Assembly: GCA_949752735.1 (NCBI GenBank)
Contig: OX457050.1
Coordinates: 42,539,784-42,603,783 of the forward strand
Reading direction: 5' to 3'
Source: Lumbricus terrestris
Lineage: Eukaryota; Annelida; Clitellata; Crassiclitellata; Lumbricidae
Length of the DNA: 64,000 nucleotides
A program made the translations under genes and the position numbers. The notes beneath the pieces were generated by a model. The model did no database searches. It had not been told where the DNA came from and worked only from the letters and a program-made list of their open reading frames with translations. Of the stretch, positions 10,130-20,771 are shown one piece after another (position 1 is the stretch's first letter; every line of letters begins with the position of its first letter).

Positions 10130-11650
10130 TTACTCGTGTTTTTTCAAAGCACCGTCAGCAATAAGTAAGTTATCAGGCGGAGAAAAGCGATGGATAGAAC
10201 AATGCTTTAGAAATTCCATCTCAATTTCAAACATTTCATCACATATACCACATCCAAACAGATTTTCCACAACAGATTGTGTATCACCGCACATTTTGAT
10301 GTTGTTAGTAAGAAAACATTCTCCAGGACTACGCTTTGGAAGCAGACTTGCCATTTCATTGCAATCATGGTCGACGTTTCTTGATAAGCGTTCTCGTGGT
10401 ACATCAAAGGCGCCTGCATTAACTAAGGTTACGAATGGATCACATAGATCAGCAATTGATTCATTTGTTAGTTTATGATCAATTGGCTGTATTCCTACAT
10501 GGAACTTATCAGTGATCTGCTTAGTTGAAGAACTGTACATATGATAAGGTTTGCTGCCAGTGTTTTGCCTCTCATTCATGTGAGATCTTCTATGTTTCTT
10601 TAGAGTACTAATCAAGCTGAATCTTTTATTACACACCACACATATGTATGGTCTCTCTCCTGTATGGGTTTTCATGTGATCTTTCAGAGCAGAACCATTA
10701 GTAAATGATTTCTGACATAACTGACAATTGAATGGTTTCTCTCCAGTATGGGTTCTTATGTGCAATTTCATATGACATAGCTCACATTTAAATGGTTTCT
10801 CTCCAGTATGGGTATTCATGTGGTCTTTCAGAACAGAACCTCGAGTAAATGATTTCTGACATAACTCACATTTAAATGGTTTCTCCCCAGTATGGGTTCT
10901 TATGTGATTTTTCAGACGAAAACCTCCAGTAAATGTTTTCTGACATAAATGACATTTAAATGGTTTCTCTCCAGTATGGATTCTTATGTGACTTTTCAGA
11001 CCAAAACCACGAGTAAATGATTTTTTACATAACTGGCATTTGAATGGTTTCTCACCAGTATGAGTTCTTATGTGACATTTTAGACCAAAACCTTGAGCAA
11101 ATGATTTCTGACAGAAGTGACATTTGTATGGCTTTTCTCCTGTATGAGTTCTTGTATGTTTCTTCAGATATACACCACGAGTAAACGAATTCTTACATAA
11201 CTGACATTTGTATGCCTTCTTTCCAGTGTGTGTTCTCATATGAATTTTCAACTCACCAGCACGATTGAATGATTTCATACATATCTCACACTTGTATGGT
11301 TTCTCACTAGTATGAGTTCTCATGTGTTTTTTCATAGCACAATCATGAGCAAATGTTTTCTGACACAACTGACATTTGTATGGCTTCTCGCCATAGTGGG
11401 TTCTCATATGTACTTCCAGATTTCTGCATTGAGCATATAATTTTGGACATAATTTACACTTGTATGGCTTCTCTCTAGTATTTTTGGTTCTCATGTTAAC
11501 TTTCAGATTAGATCCTGTGAAAATTATTTTCTGACGTAACTGACACCTGTATGATCTCTGTGAAGTATGAGTTCTCACAGTTTTGCAGACCACGAAAATC
11601 AATAAATCATTTCTGCGAATATTGAAATTATCAGTTTCTGCAGAAGGCAT
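10130..11650 (-). CDS. C2H2 zinc-finger protein A
   Basis: A 506-residue frame encodes a probable nuclear DNA-binding protein, target unknown. After a 30-residue leader comes a degenerate finger (second Cys and a His lost). About ten C2H2 fingers follow (about residues 60-370) of the form YKCxxCxKSFxxxxxLKxHMRTH, joined by TGEKPY/F linkers. One finger, near residue 315, has lost about ten residues between its Cys pair and the helix (FKCELCHMKLHIRTH). After a 100-residue non-finger spacer, a divergent C-terminal finger reads FGCGICDEMFEIEMEF with the His pair in KHCSIH. This tail is shared with genes B and C, marking a local paralog family. The frame is open from MPSAETDNF; upstream exons may exist. 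No KRAB, BTB or SCAN domain is seen. Confidence 0.85.
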   Translation of the reverse strand: MPSAETDNFNIRRNDLLIFVVCKTVRTHTSQRSYRCQLRQKIIFTGSNLKVNMRTKNTREKPYKCKLCPKLYAQCRNLEVHMRTHYGEKPYKCQLCQKTFAHDCAMKKHMRTHTSEKPYKCEICMKSFNRAGELKIHMRTHTGKKAYKCQLCKNSFTRGVYLKKHTRTHTGEKPYKCHFCQKSFAQGFGLKCHIRTHTGEKPFKCQLCKKSFTRGFGLKSHIRIHTGEKPFKCHLCQKTFTGGFRLKNHIRTHTGEKPFKCELCQKSFTRGSVLKDHMNTHTGEKPFKCELCHMKLHIRTHTGEKPFNCQLCQKSFTNGSALKDHMKTHTGERPYICVVCNKRFSLISTLKKHRRSHMNERQNTGSKPYHMYSSSTKQITDKFHVGIQPIDHKLTNESIADLCDPFVTLVNAGAFDVPRERLSRNVDHDCNEMASLLPKRSPGECFLTNNIKMCGDTQSVVENLFGCGICDEMFEIEMEFLKHCSIHRFSPPDNLLIADGALKKHE

Positions 11651-11993
11651 ACTCTTTTGATCTTTCTAATGTTGCATTCGGTGAAGATCAGTGAGATGTA
11701 GTAGGCTTTCTCACTGTGACTTCTAACATAAGGCATTTGTTAAAAGAACTTCCAGCATCTATTAAGACAAGGAACATAAAAACATAAAGAGTTAGTTTTA
11801 TGGAATAAAACTAATTTCAGAATTGTCTAAAACTGATGACTATTATATCTGTTTCATAAATGTCAGACTGATTTCTAGCCTTGTTAAGAATACCTAATGG
11901 TGCATGCATATATTGCACACAGAGTTTCAGCATTTTAATTTCAACAACTATACTGATCACGGACCATATAATCACTGACCATACATCTACCGG
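11651..11993. other. Upstream flank of gene A, nothing recognised
   Basis: AT-rich sequence upstream of the minus-strand zinc-finger frame. It may hold a 5' UTR, intron or promoter of gene A, but no clear splice or promoter signal could be fixed. Confidence 0.4.
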
Positions 11994-12383
11994 TGTAAAG
12001 GTTTCAAATTACCCCCTCCTAGACATTAACCCCGGTAACTTGAAACCAGTTTCAGATTACCGGGAGGTAGGATGAAACCGGTTTCATGCTAACCCCATAC
12101 GGAGAACCTTCATAGAGAACCTTCATCCAACTTCCATTTCTCTAGCATTGTTTTCGTCAATCCAGCCTTCTATTTCACCCATAGAGAACCTTCATCCAGC
12201 TTCCATTTCACCTATGGAGAACCTTCATCCAGCTTCCATTTCACCTATAGAGAACCTTCATCCAACTTCCATTTCAATAATAGAGAACCGTCATCCAGCT
12301 TCAAATTCTCTAGCGTTGTTTTCGTCAAGCCAGCTTCCATTTCAGCTACTGAGAACCTTCATCCAGCTTCCATTTTACCTATA
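11994..12383. repeat. Foldback arm and 33-bp tandem array
   Basis: ACCGGTGTAAAGGTTTCA at 11991 is the left arm of the family seen complete at 2383-2838. From about 12110 to 12392, about eight units of a 33-bp repeat follow (GAGAACCTTCATCCAGC plus TTCCATTTCACCTATA). The array resumes after the insertion at 12939-12975. Reading frames here (for example the PASISPIENLH repeat) are artefacts of the array. Confidence 0.75.
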
Positions 12384-12392
12384 GAGAACCTT

Positions 12393-12938
12393 GGCAATCC
12401 TCCGAAGTCCGGGTCCCAAATTATTTCACAGCATTTGTCTCACCGTCACTTTACAAACCCTTAACATCGACTACTAAATAATAAAAAAGTAAGTAAGTAA
12501 AAGTCCAGCATTTTCAATTGCATCAGCGCTTTTATGAATCCAACTTCTGTTTCAATAATGATTATTTTTCATCAATCCAGCTCCAATTTAAGCTATAATA
12601 TTTTTATTAACCCAGCTTCTATTTATCGCCCGTTTTTTCATCAATCCGACTTCTATTTCAGATCTAGAAATACCATCATCCAACTTCCATTACTTATAAG
12701 CATGAAAATAATTTACGACGCTAAAATACACGTTTACCCAGTAATGTTTATCGGAGTGGATGGTCTACCTGTCATAATTGAAGAAAACTTTCGAAATCTG
12801 TCAAGAAATGTACTGGTAAACAAAATAGCCTCAATGATGACGTCATTCTATATAAGGGTGAGTAAGCAAGCATTGGAGAAGCATATCTATGTGATAAGCC
12901 ATGCGAAATAATTTGGGACCGGACTTCGGAGGATTGCC
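12393..12938. mobile_element. Foldback element, GGCAATCCTCCG ends, 9-bp TSD
   Basis: The terminal arms GGCAATCCTCCGAAGTCC and GGACTTCGGAGGATTGCC are inverted and continue into CCCAAATTATTTC and its complement. The exact 9-bp duplication GAGAACCTT lies at 12384-12392 and 12939-12947. Removing the element restores an unbroken 33-bp array unit. The right half shares GACGTCATTCTATATA and GCATTGGAGAAGCATATC blocks with elements 13053 and 23169. A 125-residue frame at 12534-12911 is probably not a gene. Confidence 0.88.
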
Positions 12939-13052
12939 GAGAACCTTCATCCAGCTTCCATTTCACCTATAGAGAATCACTTCGTTCCTTAGAAACAGCA
13001 TTTTATAGTACAATCACTTATATGCAATAATTATGTTCTACCAAAGTTTTTT

Positions 13053-13710
13053 GGCAAAACTCCGAACTCCGGTCCCAAATTATTTCGCATGGCTTATCAC
13101 ATATATATGCTTCTCCAATGCTTTCTTACTCACCCTCATTTACAATGACGTCCTTATTGAGTACATTCATCCCGCTTCTTGTTTTGGTCTGAGGATTTTC
13201 ATCTGTCATCCCACTTCGTGGTTTGCTATCAATATTTTCATCTGTGACTAAAATACTAATCGCCGCTGAAGTTACAATGAAAATCTTCAGACCAAAACAG
13301 GGTAATCCCGCAGTTTAGCGTCGTTAATTACCGCATGCTTGATAAATGGAAGCTGGATTGATAATTTTCATTCATGTATTTCAACAGGCATCTAGCTTCC
13401 ATTTCTCAAGCGATGTGCTGAAGTTGCTCAATATTATTGGCTTACCGGCAAATGGTGAATGGAAGCTGGATGCATGTTGAAATACATTAATGAAAATCAC
13501 CAATCCAGCTTCCATTTATCAAGCATGCGGTAATCCCTTACAAGAAAAGAAATTAACGACGCTAAACTGCGACCCCAAAACACGAAGCGGGATGATTTTT
13601 CTGATTTTTTCAGTGCAATAAACGTTTTCGGCAGTTATCTACAAATGCTGTGAAGTGACGGTAAGACAAATGCTGTGCAATAATTTGGGACCGGAGTTCG
13701 GAGGTTTGCC
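13053..13710. mobile_element. Foldback element, GGCAAAACTCCG ends
   Basis: The left end GGCAAAACTCCGAACTCC matches the inverted right end GGAGTTCGGAGGTTTGCC, continuing through GGTCCCAAATTATT. Flanks AGTTTTTT (13045-13052) and AGTTTATT (13711-13718) form an 8-bp duplication with one mismatch. The interior carries CTTCTCCAATGCTTTCTTAC and the CATCCCGCTTCTTGTTTTGG unit. Element 13300-13574 is inserted inside. Confidence 0.82.
13300..13574. mobile_element. Nested foldback element, GCAGTTTAGCGTCG ends
   Basis: The arms CGCAGTTTAGCGTCGTTAAT and ATTAACGACGCTAAACTGCG are inverted; the inner arms are GCATGCTTGATAAATGGAAG and its complement. The exact 8-bp duplication CCAAAACA is at 13292-13299 and 13575-13582. 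Excision would restore CAGACCAAAACACGAAGCGG, which is the uninterrupted host unit seen at about 25045 apart from one base. Confidence 0.85.
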
Positions 13711-13719
13711 AGTTTATTG

Positions 13720-15118
13720 GGTACTATAATTTTAATTCACCTTTTTTTTATTTTCCGCGTGTCGATGTAGGTTTCGTGTACGACCCACAGAAATAGAAAT
13801 TCGATGAAAAATATTTCCTCACGAAACAGAAGCGGGATTTAGCGCGTGAGGGTCGGTTAGGGCTCAGGTTAGGGTTAGTTTTAGGGTTAGTGCAGTCGGA
13901 TGGCGGACATTTCCCCCCCTGGACATTTCCCCCCCGGACATTTCCCCCCCCGGACATTTCCCCCCCTGGACGTTTCCCCCCCCGATTTCGACTAGGACAT
14001 TTCCCCCCCCGGACATTTCCCCCCCTTAAGTCTATTTAAGATCAAAAAATACTTTCATCCAGCTTCTATTTAACTTGCATTTTTTCATCAATAAAGCGTC
14101 TGTTTAAGATCAAAAAATACTTTCATCCAGCTTCTATTTAACTTGCATTTTTTCATCAATCCAGCTTCTATTTCAGATCAAAAAATACCTTCATCCAGCT
14201 TCTATTTAACTTGCATTTTTTCATCAATCCAGCTTCTATTTCAGATCAAAAAATACCTTCATCCAGCTTCTATTTAACTTGCATTTTTTCATCAATAAAG
14301 CGTCTGTTTAAGATCAAAAAATACTTTCATCCAGCTTCTATTTAACTTGCATTTTTTCATCAATCCAGCTTCTATTTCAGATCAAAAAATACCTTCATCC
14401 AGCTTCTATTTAACTTGCATTTTTTCATCAATCCAGCTTCTATTTCAGATCAAAAAATACCTTCATCCAGCTTCTATTTAACTTGCGTTTTTTCATCAAT
14501 AAAGCGTCTATTTAAGATCAAAAAATACTTTCATCCAGCTTCTATTTAACTTGCATTTTTTCATCAATCCAGCTTCTATTTCAGATCTAAAAATACCTTC
14601 ATCCAGCTTTATTTCGCTTGCATTTTTTCATCAATCCAGCTTCTATTTCAGATCTAAAAATACCTTCATCCAGCTTTATTTCGCTTGCATTTTTTCATCA
14701 ATCCAGCTTCTATTTCAGATCTAAAAATACCTTCATCCAGCTTCCATTTCTCAAGCGCTTTTTCATATGTTGAAGACCATAAAAAGTTAAAAACAATGGT
14801 TTCCGCATACGGGGGGGGAAATGTCCTAGGGTAGGGGGGGAAACGTCCGGGGGGGGGAAATGTCCGGGGGGGGGAAATGTCCGGGGGGGAAATGTCCAGG
14901 GGGGGAAATGTCCGTTTACCAGTGCAGTCATTCTGCTGGATTGATGAAGAATAATTTTCTATGTAAAATTGATGAAAAAGATATACTGACAAAATAGAAA
15001 CGGGATTTATCGAACAAATTCTTGTCTAAGCAGAAGCTGGATCGATTAAAATGGTTCTGGACAAACTAGAAGTTGGCGAAATTAAATCGAAAAAAAGGTG
15101 AATTAAAATTATAGTACC
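13720..15118. mobile_element. Foldback element, GGTACTATAATTTT ends, 8-bp TSD
   Basis: The left arm GGTACTATAATTTTAATTC is inverted at the right as GAATTAAAATTATAGTACC. The exact 8-bp duplication GTTTATTG is at 13712-13719 and 15119-15126. The core (CGATGAAAAATATTTCC, GGGTCGGTTAGGG, GTTAGTGCAGTC, then ATCGAACAAATTCTTG) is the same as the core of 32178-32584, which has quite different ends. The C-tract element 13898-14920 is nested inside. Confidence 0.88.
13898..14920. mobile_element. C-tract foldback element, 9-bp TSD, nested
   Basis: The exact duplication AGTGCAGTC lies at 13889-13897 and 14921-14929. The ends GGATGGCGGACATTTCC and (inverted) GGTAAACGGACATTTCC are the same two ends found, in swapped order, on the copy at 32781-33530. 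The C-rich left arm (13905-14030) and G-rich right arm (14810-14915) flank about ten dimers of the 69-bp satellite. No protein-coding frame is present. Confidence 0.92.
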
Positions 15119-15219
15119 GTTTATTGTCCTACCGTGAGGGGAATTTTCCGGGGTTATTGTCCGAGAGGGATTTGCCCGGGAGGGTTTTTGTCCAGGGGGG
15201 AAATGTCCGCGCCCCATTA
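15119..15219. repeat. Right end of a divergent C-tract element
   Basis: G-rich blocks GAGGGGAATTTTCCGG, TTATTGTCCGAG and GGGGAAATGTCC end in GCGCCCC, the inverse of the GGGGCGCGGACATTTCC end at 2237. Its inner part lies at about 12985-13044 (GTTCTACCA). The two insertions between 13053 and 15118 therefore split this older element. Confidence 0.65.
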
Positions 15220-15734
15220 GAAATTAGCATCAGCAACCGTTTTGACGATGACTCGGCATATCCGGTTGCTTTAACGGTCTAGATTAATCGCCTGGCGCCT
15301 AATAATTATTTTTCATCAGTTCGACTTGTACGTTGGCATGAATTATTTTTAAGAATCCAACTTCCATTTAGCGATGATTTGTCAAGAATAACCTTTGACC
15401 TGTAGCATCATGAGGTAAGAAATTCGGAAAACCCAGTCATACAAAGTTGTGTACATTGTCAGCGTACTATATACGGCAGAAACATAATATTATAAATAAC
15501 GAGCTGAGCAGATATCGTATTAAAAACTGTGTTTAAACGCAAATCGGAATTTACCCGTTCCCTTCGCATTTTCTCCGATCCCAGGTGACTATAGCAATAT
15601 GGACTGATATCGCTTATGCGATTGGTCCAAATAGGCGGAGTTATGCTAATGATTCGCCCCGTGACTTGCTGTATATGGGTCAAGCTAAAAATGGACTTTA
15701 TGCTTTTGCAGTAAGACCGTTTAGTTTTGTTAAA

Positions 15735-15830
15735 GGTGTTTTAATAGTTTTAAATCAATAATGGAAGGTGTTTTTATAGTTTTAAATCAATAATGGAAGG
15801 TGTTTTTATAGTTTTAAATCAATAATGCCA
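15735..15830 (+). repeat. Three 32-bp tandem repeats ending at the MULE gene start
   Basis: Three tandem copies of a unit beginning GGTGTTTTTATAGTTTTAAA and ending ATCAATAATGGAA. The ATG in the third copy (AATGCCA) is the start codon of exon 1 at 15825, so the first two copies supply two upstream ATGs. Confidence 0.85.
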
Positions 15831-17763
15831 GATTTCCCGTTATTGCCGGAAGGTTTCACATATCTAACAGAAAGCAGCGAAGGAACGTTGAAAATAAGGA
15901 TAGCCGAAGTTCGAGACGAAGATGGTGCTATGGTAAGTATAGACCTAATATTATGTACATGCCGACTGTGTACGTTACTGAATTATTTTTATATTATAGT
16001 TTTCAAACGGAAGCTGCATTGATTAAAGTGATTCATTGCCTAAATTGTTTGGACCGTGTATTACAGGCTGTCTGTTCTGTTAGTAGACCTAGTTGAGATT
16101 GATGTTAATTCAGATTAACGGTACTGCATATCTTGTACATGTACAGCGTCGCGCGTTTGCAAACGTTTCATTAAAAAATATTATTATTATTATCATGACA
16201 AAGCAAAGGAGAGACTGCCAGACAGAATTGTAGAGCGAACAGAAGGAGATGAATGGAAAACACGAAAATTATTTGACCTTGACCCTGCTCGTTTTTCTAC
16301 GTGTTTGGTGTTGTACCGCTGCTGCTGACCTGATAATTATTGCATTTTGAGATTTTTACATCTAGCTTTACAATATCGTGGAGTTGATGTTTGACCTCAA
16401 CAGTGACCTTAATCCTGACACTGACCATAACAGTATAAATTGTAGTGTATAATTATTTAGGCCTATTTAAAACATGCAAAAACAAGGGTGCCCTCAGGAA
16501 GATTTACACCTATTTTAACAAAAAAGTTTTACTTTTGACAAATTTCTTTGCGCCTTAAGCACTAATAATTCCCACAGTGAAACGGAGAAATTTGCATATA
16601 GACACCGCTGTGAAAAAATCGGCGTCGCTAGATGTGTGTATGGATACATTGTTCTTAATGTCCTGCTTTGTATTCTTCAAATTCTTGCAAAAAGTTTGCC
16701 GCGTCCACTGTGCTTGGCGCCTCCAAAAAAAATGTCTGCATGCGTCCATGTGCAAAATTGAAGTTAATAAAACGCATATGCAAATCTGGCTATTAGCACT
16801 AGCAGTTTACTATGAAAGCAATATTTAGGTCTATAGTTAATTTAACTACATGAATATCTAGCATATGAAATAGGATGAAAATAACTGAAATATTTCAGAA
16901 TCCTTCTAACTGAAGCTTTTAAATGTTAGCCTCTATAGAGTAGGCTATGGACAAAGACGTGATCGAGTGCTATCTTACAAAACATTTTGTAAATCTTCCC
17001 TACTTTGATATAGGGCAAGCGAAATCTGAAATGATTGGTCTACCTACCTGACTCTTTTGGATCTTGGGCTGGTACCTCACCCTCGATTACGTTTTGACTA
17101 AGTTGGTTCACATTACTTTGCTTTTGGCACTTGTATAAATTTTGGCATGACAATTACGAATATGAATTTCATTGTCAGTTGATGTTGTATTATTCAGGAT
17201 TGTGAAGTACTCGAGAAGCAGACATTATTGGATCTGTTCCACCATGGACACACTGCTTCATCAGCCTTGCACTGCCTCAAAACTGACCTGCTGTTGAAAC
17301 ATGGTGATGATTACTTCCGTGTTGCTGCTGATGGTCACTTTGTGCCATCTCTTAGCCGAGTTGAGAAGCTGTATGACTATGAGTTCAAACGAGAATATGG
17401 TGCAATGTCTGGTGAAGACATGTTCTCTGACTTGGAAAACCTTCTTCAAAACTACTGTAACAAAGGTGATGGTGGAACAGCAAAATTTGGATGTGTTTAC
17501 AATGAATACTTTGTTGCCATCTGTTCACCTGTAATGGCTAGGGCTCACCAGAAGGTGATACAGACCAGTGAACTGGTGCTGGTCGATGCAGCGGGTGGTA
17601 TGGATAAACAAAGACACAGAGTGTACTTTTTTATTAGTCCGACTGCTGCCGGTGGAATCCCGCTTGGAGTTATAGTCAGTAGCAGTGAACAACAGTGTGT
17701 TTTTGAGGCTGCTGTGTCTTGCCTTAAGACATGTTTCCCAGATGACAGTTTCTATGGACTAAA
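15825..17763 (+). pseudogene. MULE transposase (SWIM-family protein), 5' half, two exons
   Basis: Exon 1 (15825-15932) encodes MPDFPLLPEGFTY to EVRDEDGAM and ends at a strong donor, GTAAGTAT. Exon 2 begins at 17198 after TTGTATTATTCAG with DCEVLEKQTLLDLF; both junctions are phase 0. Exon 2 continues with HGDDYFRVAADGHFVPS and then ELVLVDAAGGMDKQRHRVYF and AGGIPLGVIVSSSEQ. I recognise this pattern from MULE-type transposase proteins with a SWIM zinc finger found in many invertebrate genomes; the Asp in VDAAGGMD would be the first catalytic acid. After FYGLK (about 17763) the family's next catalytic segment is missing, because the sequence runs into the inverted 3' half; a spurious frame continues to 17881. 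There are no stops before the break. The intron is 1265 bp. Confidence 0.7.
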
Positions 17764-18599
17764 GCTTGCGTGCTGGCAGTTTACTCACAAACGATGTGTA
17801 GTCATGTTTCTCAAGAGCGGGTGGAATAACGACTTTGCCAGCCTGTCTCAACCGACCTGGGCCAATTCGTCTTCGACCTGAAAAGCAAAGCTTTCGGCGA
17901 CCGATTGCAGTCGGCTGGACTCCGATCCTGGCACCAAAACGGCGACGATGAACCGCTGGTACACCACTGTACTTTCCAAAAGTACTTATGGCACTAACTA
18001 GACCTGTTTCTGTTGTAGCATGGTGATCAATGTTCTTCAACATTTTTCGCACTGCTGGAACAAAGACGTCGGGATTTGATGCCAGGCCAGCATTAAGTCT
18101 GTGAAGAACCATATGATGAAGTCTGCTTTGCTCTTCAAAAGACAGCTGAGCTTTAAAGTTAGCTGACTTTTCTGATGACGACTCTAAATTTGCATTACCC
18201 ACAGACGAACTACTAGGCAAATCACTGCTTGTCATGGAGACTGATTGTGACGAGCAATCCTGTAAATCTGCAAGCCACCCTTCTGGAACTGTAGAGCCAA
18301 GTGCAACCTCAAACAGCTTGCTCCTTGTGGCCATACTGACAGTGTTATAAGCTGAGCCTATATGCTTATCAAGGTGCAGTAACACTGCAGATGCATGTTT
18401 GCACAACTTTAGTGTGCCATGACTTGGCATTAACATTGTCCGATGTTTGCTGATTTTCGGATTAGTGATGTGTCATGCCTTTAACATAGCAATTGTGTTT
18501 GGTGCTGAATTGGCTTCAATGAGAAAAGGAGATGCAAAGAATTTTAAGTCTAGTTCATGAGCAGTAAAATCAGCAGAACCGGACTGAGACTCTACTTCA
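17759..18599 (-). pseudogene. MULE/SWIM protein, inverted C-terminal half
   Basis: Read on the minus strand from about 18599, the frame gives SGSADFTAHELDLKFFASP, meets a TGA, then MLMPSHGTLKLCKHASAVLL. CKH is the end of a SWIM zinc finger; the preceding CxC pair survives only in another frame and with a stop between the cysteines. Farther on come ALGSTVPEGWLADLQ, a serine-rich linker, and IGVQPTAIGRRKLCFSGRRR, a C-terminal block typical of these proteins. The frame ends at 17759, abutting the plus-strand half at a palindromic AAGCTT. The D2/E catalytic region is missing from both halves. This is therefore an inversion plus deletion, with added frameshift decay. Confidence 0.65.
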
Positions 18600-20360
18600 A
18601 GAGAATTAGTCTTTCAGTGTACTGATTAACAATTGTATTTTCATCATCTATGCTTCAGTCAAACATTTAATATTTAATTTTGCCAGAGTATCAACTTTGT
18701 TTGAAAAGATCTGAGAGATGATTCCTTAAGTGGTCAACATATCCACTATGTGGTCTTGTTTGTGCATGGAGTAGATTTCATTGATTGGGTGATAAAGTAT
18801 ATGTTGTGTGTCATGACTTTTTGTAAACATTATGCTGTGCTTTTAATGATTAGTGATGCACTGTGCATTTAAGATTGCTGTAGGCTTATCTTAATTGTAC
18901 CGTACTTTTTTAACAGTAAACATTTGAATTTGGCTAATTACTATTGTTTTCTATTGTTTTCTAATAAGAACTTTTGTTTCACCCCTTTTTAGTGCATTTG
19001 GCACTAATCAATTAAGCTTCAACAGATTTGCATTATGGTCAATTGTCATGATTAGTGCATTTAGAGCCTGAATACAATTGGATTGCTAAAAAAATGACTA
19101 AACAATCTGTCAATAGCCTTTGAATCAGATCTTAAACAACTTAATACCTGTTTCACAGGAACCATTGCATTGACTTTGGTTTTCACCAATCAGGCAATAA
19201 TTAGGCCACTCATTGAAAGTATGTTTTCAACCATTTTCATAATAAAATGACCACTTCCCATTACGAGATTTCTGTATCAATCCTATTGTGAAGAAATCAT
19301 TAAAATAATGATACTGGCACAGTCTGGCAGTGACACTATTATACGCTACAGATTAGTCTTGTCAATCTAATGATCACAATTGATGTTTCTGTATGTCTTT
19401 ATAAGCTGCTGCATCCAGCTTTCCATGAGCTACAATATCAGTTCTTGATGCCAGCCATTTGGCGGCGACGGGTAAGAATAAATCTATGTATGCCAAAGTG
19501 TGGATGTGAAATTGGCAGAATAATAAGGAATATACGTATGTGCAATTGTGTATGATCCGATGTCCCAATCCAGTATGAGAATTGTAGAAAAAGAGCTGAG
19601 AGGTCAGAAGTTGATATATGCAGCGTTCGAGTGTGAAAAGAAGACTACTATATAAATTTTGTGGCCCTAAGAAAGACTAGGGTTGAGCCCCTAAGTACCC
19701 ATGGCAATTTTCACTGCATTGTCCTCATGCATTTTTTCCAAGTTCATTTCTTAGTATTAGTTCTATTACTTATAACGGTGTTGCGCATTAATGCTGTCCA
19801 TAAACGATGGATGACTTTAATTTCGTGTCTCGAATACTTTACATACTGTTGGCAGTGTTAGATCTAAGAACCAAAGTAGGCTAATCTCGAAATTTGTAAA
19901 GCGCCACTTCAAAGCTAAGTGCAGTTCATCGGATTGTTTATGAAAATTGAAATCTCTTCTTGCCTAAAATTTTGCAGAAGCAGATAGTCTAGCCCACTTG
20001 TCGTTTCTTCTCCTCTGCAATAATTTGCTGTTTGCCTAATAAAGCTTGAATAGCCCATGTTTAGGCCTATTAATTATCTCTCAGTATAGTCTTGGTCTGA
20101 CTTTATTATATTTTTCTTCAAAAAGTATGCAATAACTTATTCTGCATCATTCTAAACCAAAAATGACAGGACTCCTAAATCAAATTTTAGAATTAACCAA
20201 CCAAGCTGATGTTAAAAGTTTGAGAAGACGCAATTCCTTGCTAGTATCGTGCACAGCTTATGTTGACTCATAATATATTGTCCTTTTTTCAGCGCTAATC
20301 AGCATGCTATGTTGACTCATCGATATATTGTTCTTTTCATCGCTAATCAGGTCGCTCAGG
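18600..20360. other. MULE interior without recognisable genes
   Basis: AT-rich sequence between the inverted gene half and the right TIR. Short frames are of chance length. A small tandem duplication near 20260-20350 (TATGTTGACTCAT, then CGCTAATCAG twice) lies just inside the right TIR. Confidence 0.5.
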
Positions 20361-20436
20361 ATTTGGACCAATCGCATAAGCGATATCAGTCCATATTGCT
20401 ATAGTCACCTGGGATCGGAGAAAATGCGTTCCGTTC

Positions 20437-20771
20437 GTACAAAATGGCGAGCGAATCCAGTCTTATGCTTTTATGTAATGGTATCCACAGAAGTGGATTG
20501 TGAAATATTCCTCTGCCATCTAGCGAATATTTGAAATTCGAAATTAACAAATGCATCGACATAATGGTTTCAAGTGGCTCGCCCGAGCTTAGAAATCTGT
20601 TACACTTTGTGTGCAGTGAAGTAACGGAAAAGTCAGTAGTCGACTTGAACGCCTATAGTTACAATGTAATGTTATGTAACGTAAATCTTTGAGAATTTCT
20701 CAGCGCCCACAAAGTCACATCAGGGAGACCAGTTTATTTATCGGCGCTATATCAAATCAAGTCCGCAACAA
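20437..20771. repeat. Dispersed repeat flanking the MULE
   Basis: AAAATGGCGAGCGA followed by GCCATCTAGCGAATATT resembles, inverted, the blocks at about 22640-22720 and 45080-45160, and directly the block at about 38150-38240. Four copies exist in the window. The nature of the repeat is unknown. Confidence 0.45.

Larger units (their letters stand above)
15566..20427 (+). mobile_element. Mutator-like (MULE) element, 67-bp TIRs, 9-bp TSD
   Basis: The first 67 bases (15566-15632, starting GCATTTTCTCCGATCCC) are a perfect inverted match to the last 67 (20361-20427). Flanks GTTCCCTTC (15557-15565) and GTTCCGTTC (20428-20436) form a 9-bp duplication with one mismatch, the length typical of MULEs. 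Inside lies a spliced transposase-like gene whose 5' half reads on the plus strand and whose 3' half is inverted at 17759-18599. The rearranged gene makes this copy non-functional as it stands, although the perfect TIRs suggest recent mobility. Confidence 0.85.

Noticed and set aside
12534..12911. 125-codon frame with VMFIGVDGLPVIIEENF
   Set aside because: It spans a foldback arm and repeat units. The same DNA in sister elements (25070-25200, inverted 13080-13160) is not open over this length.
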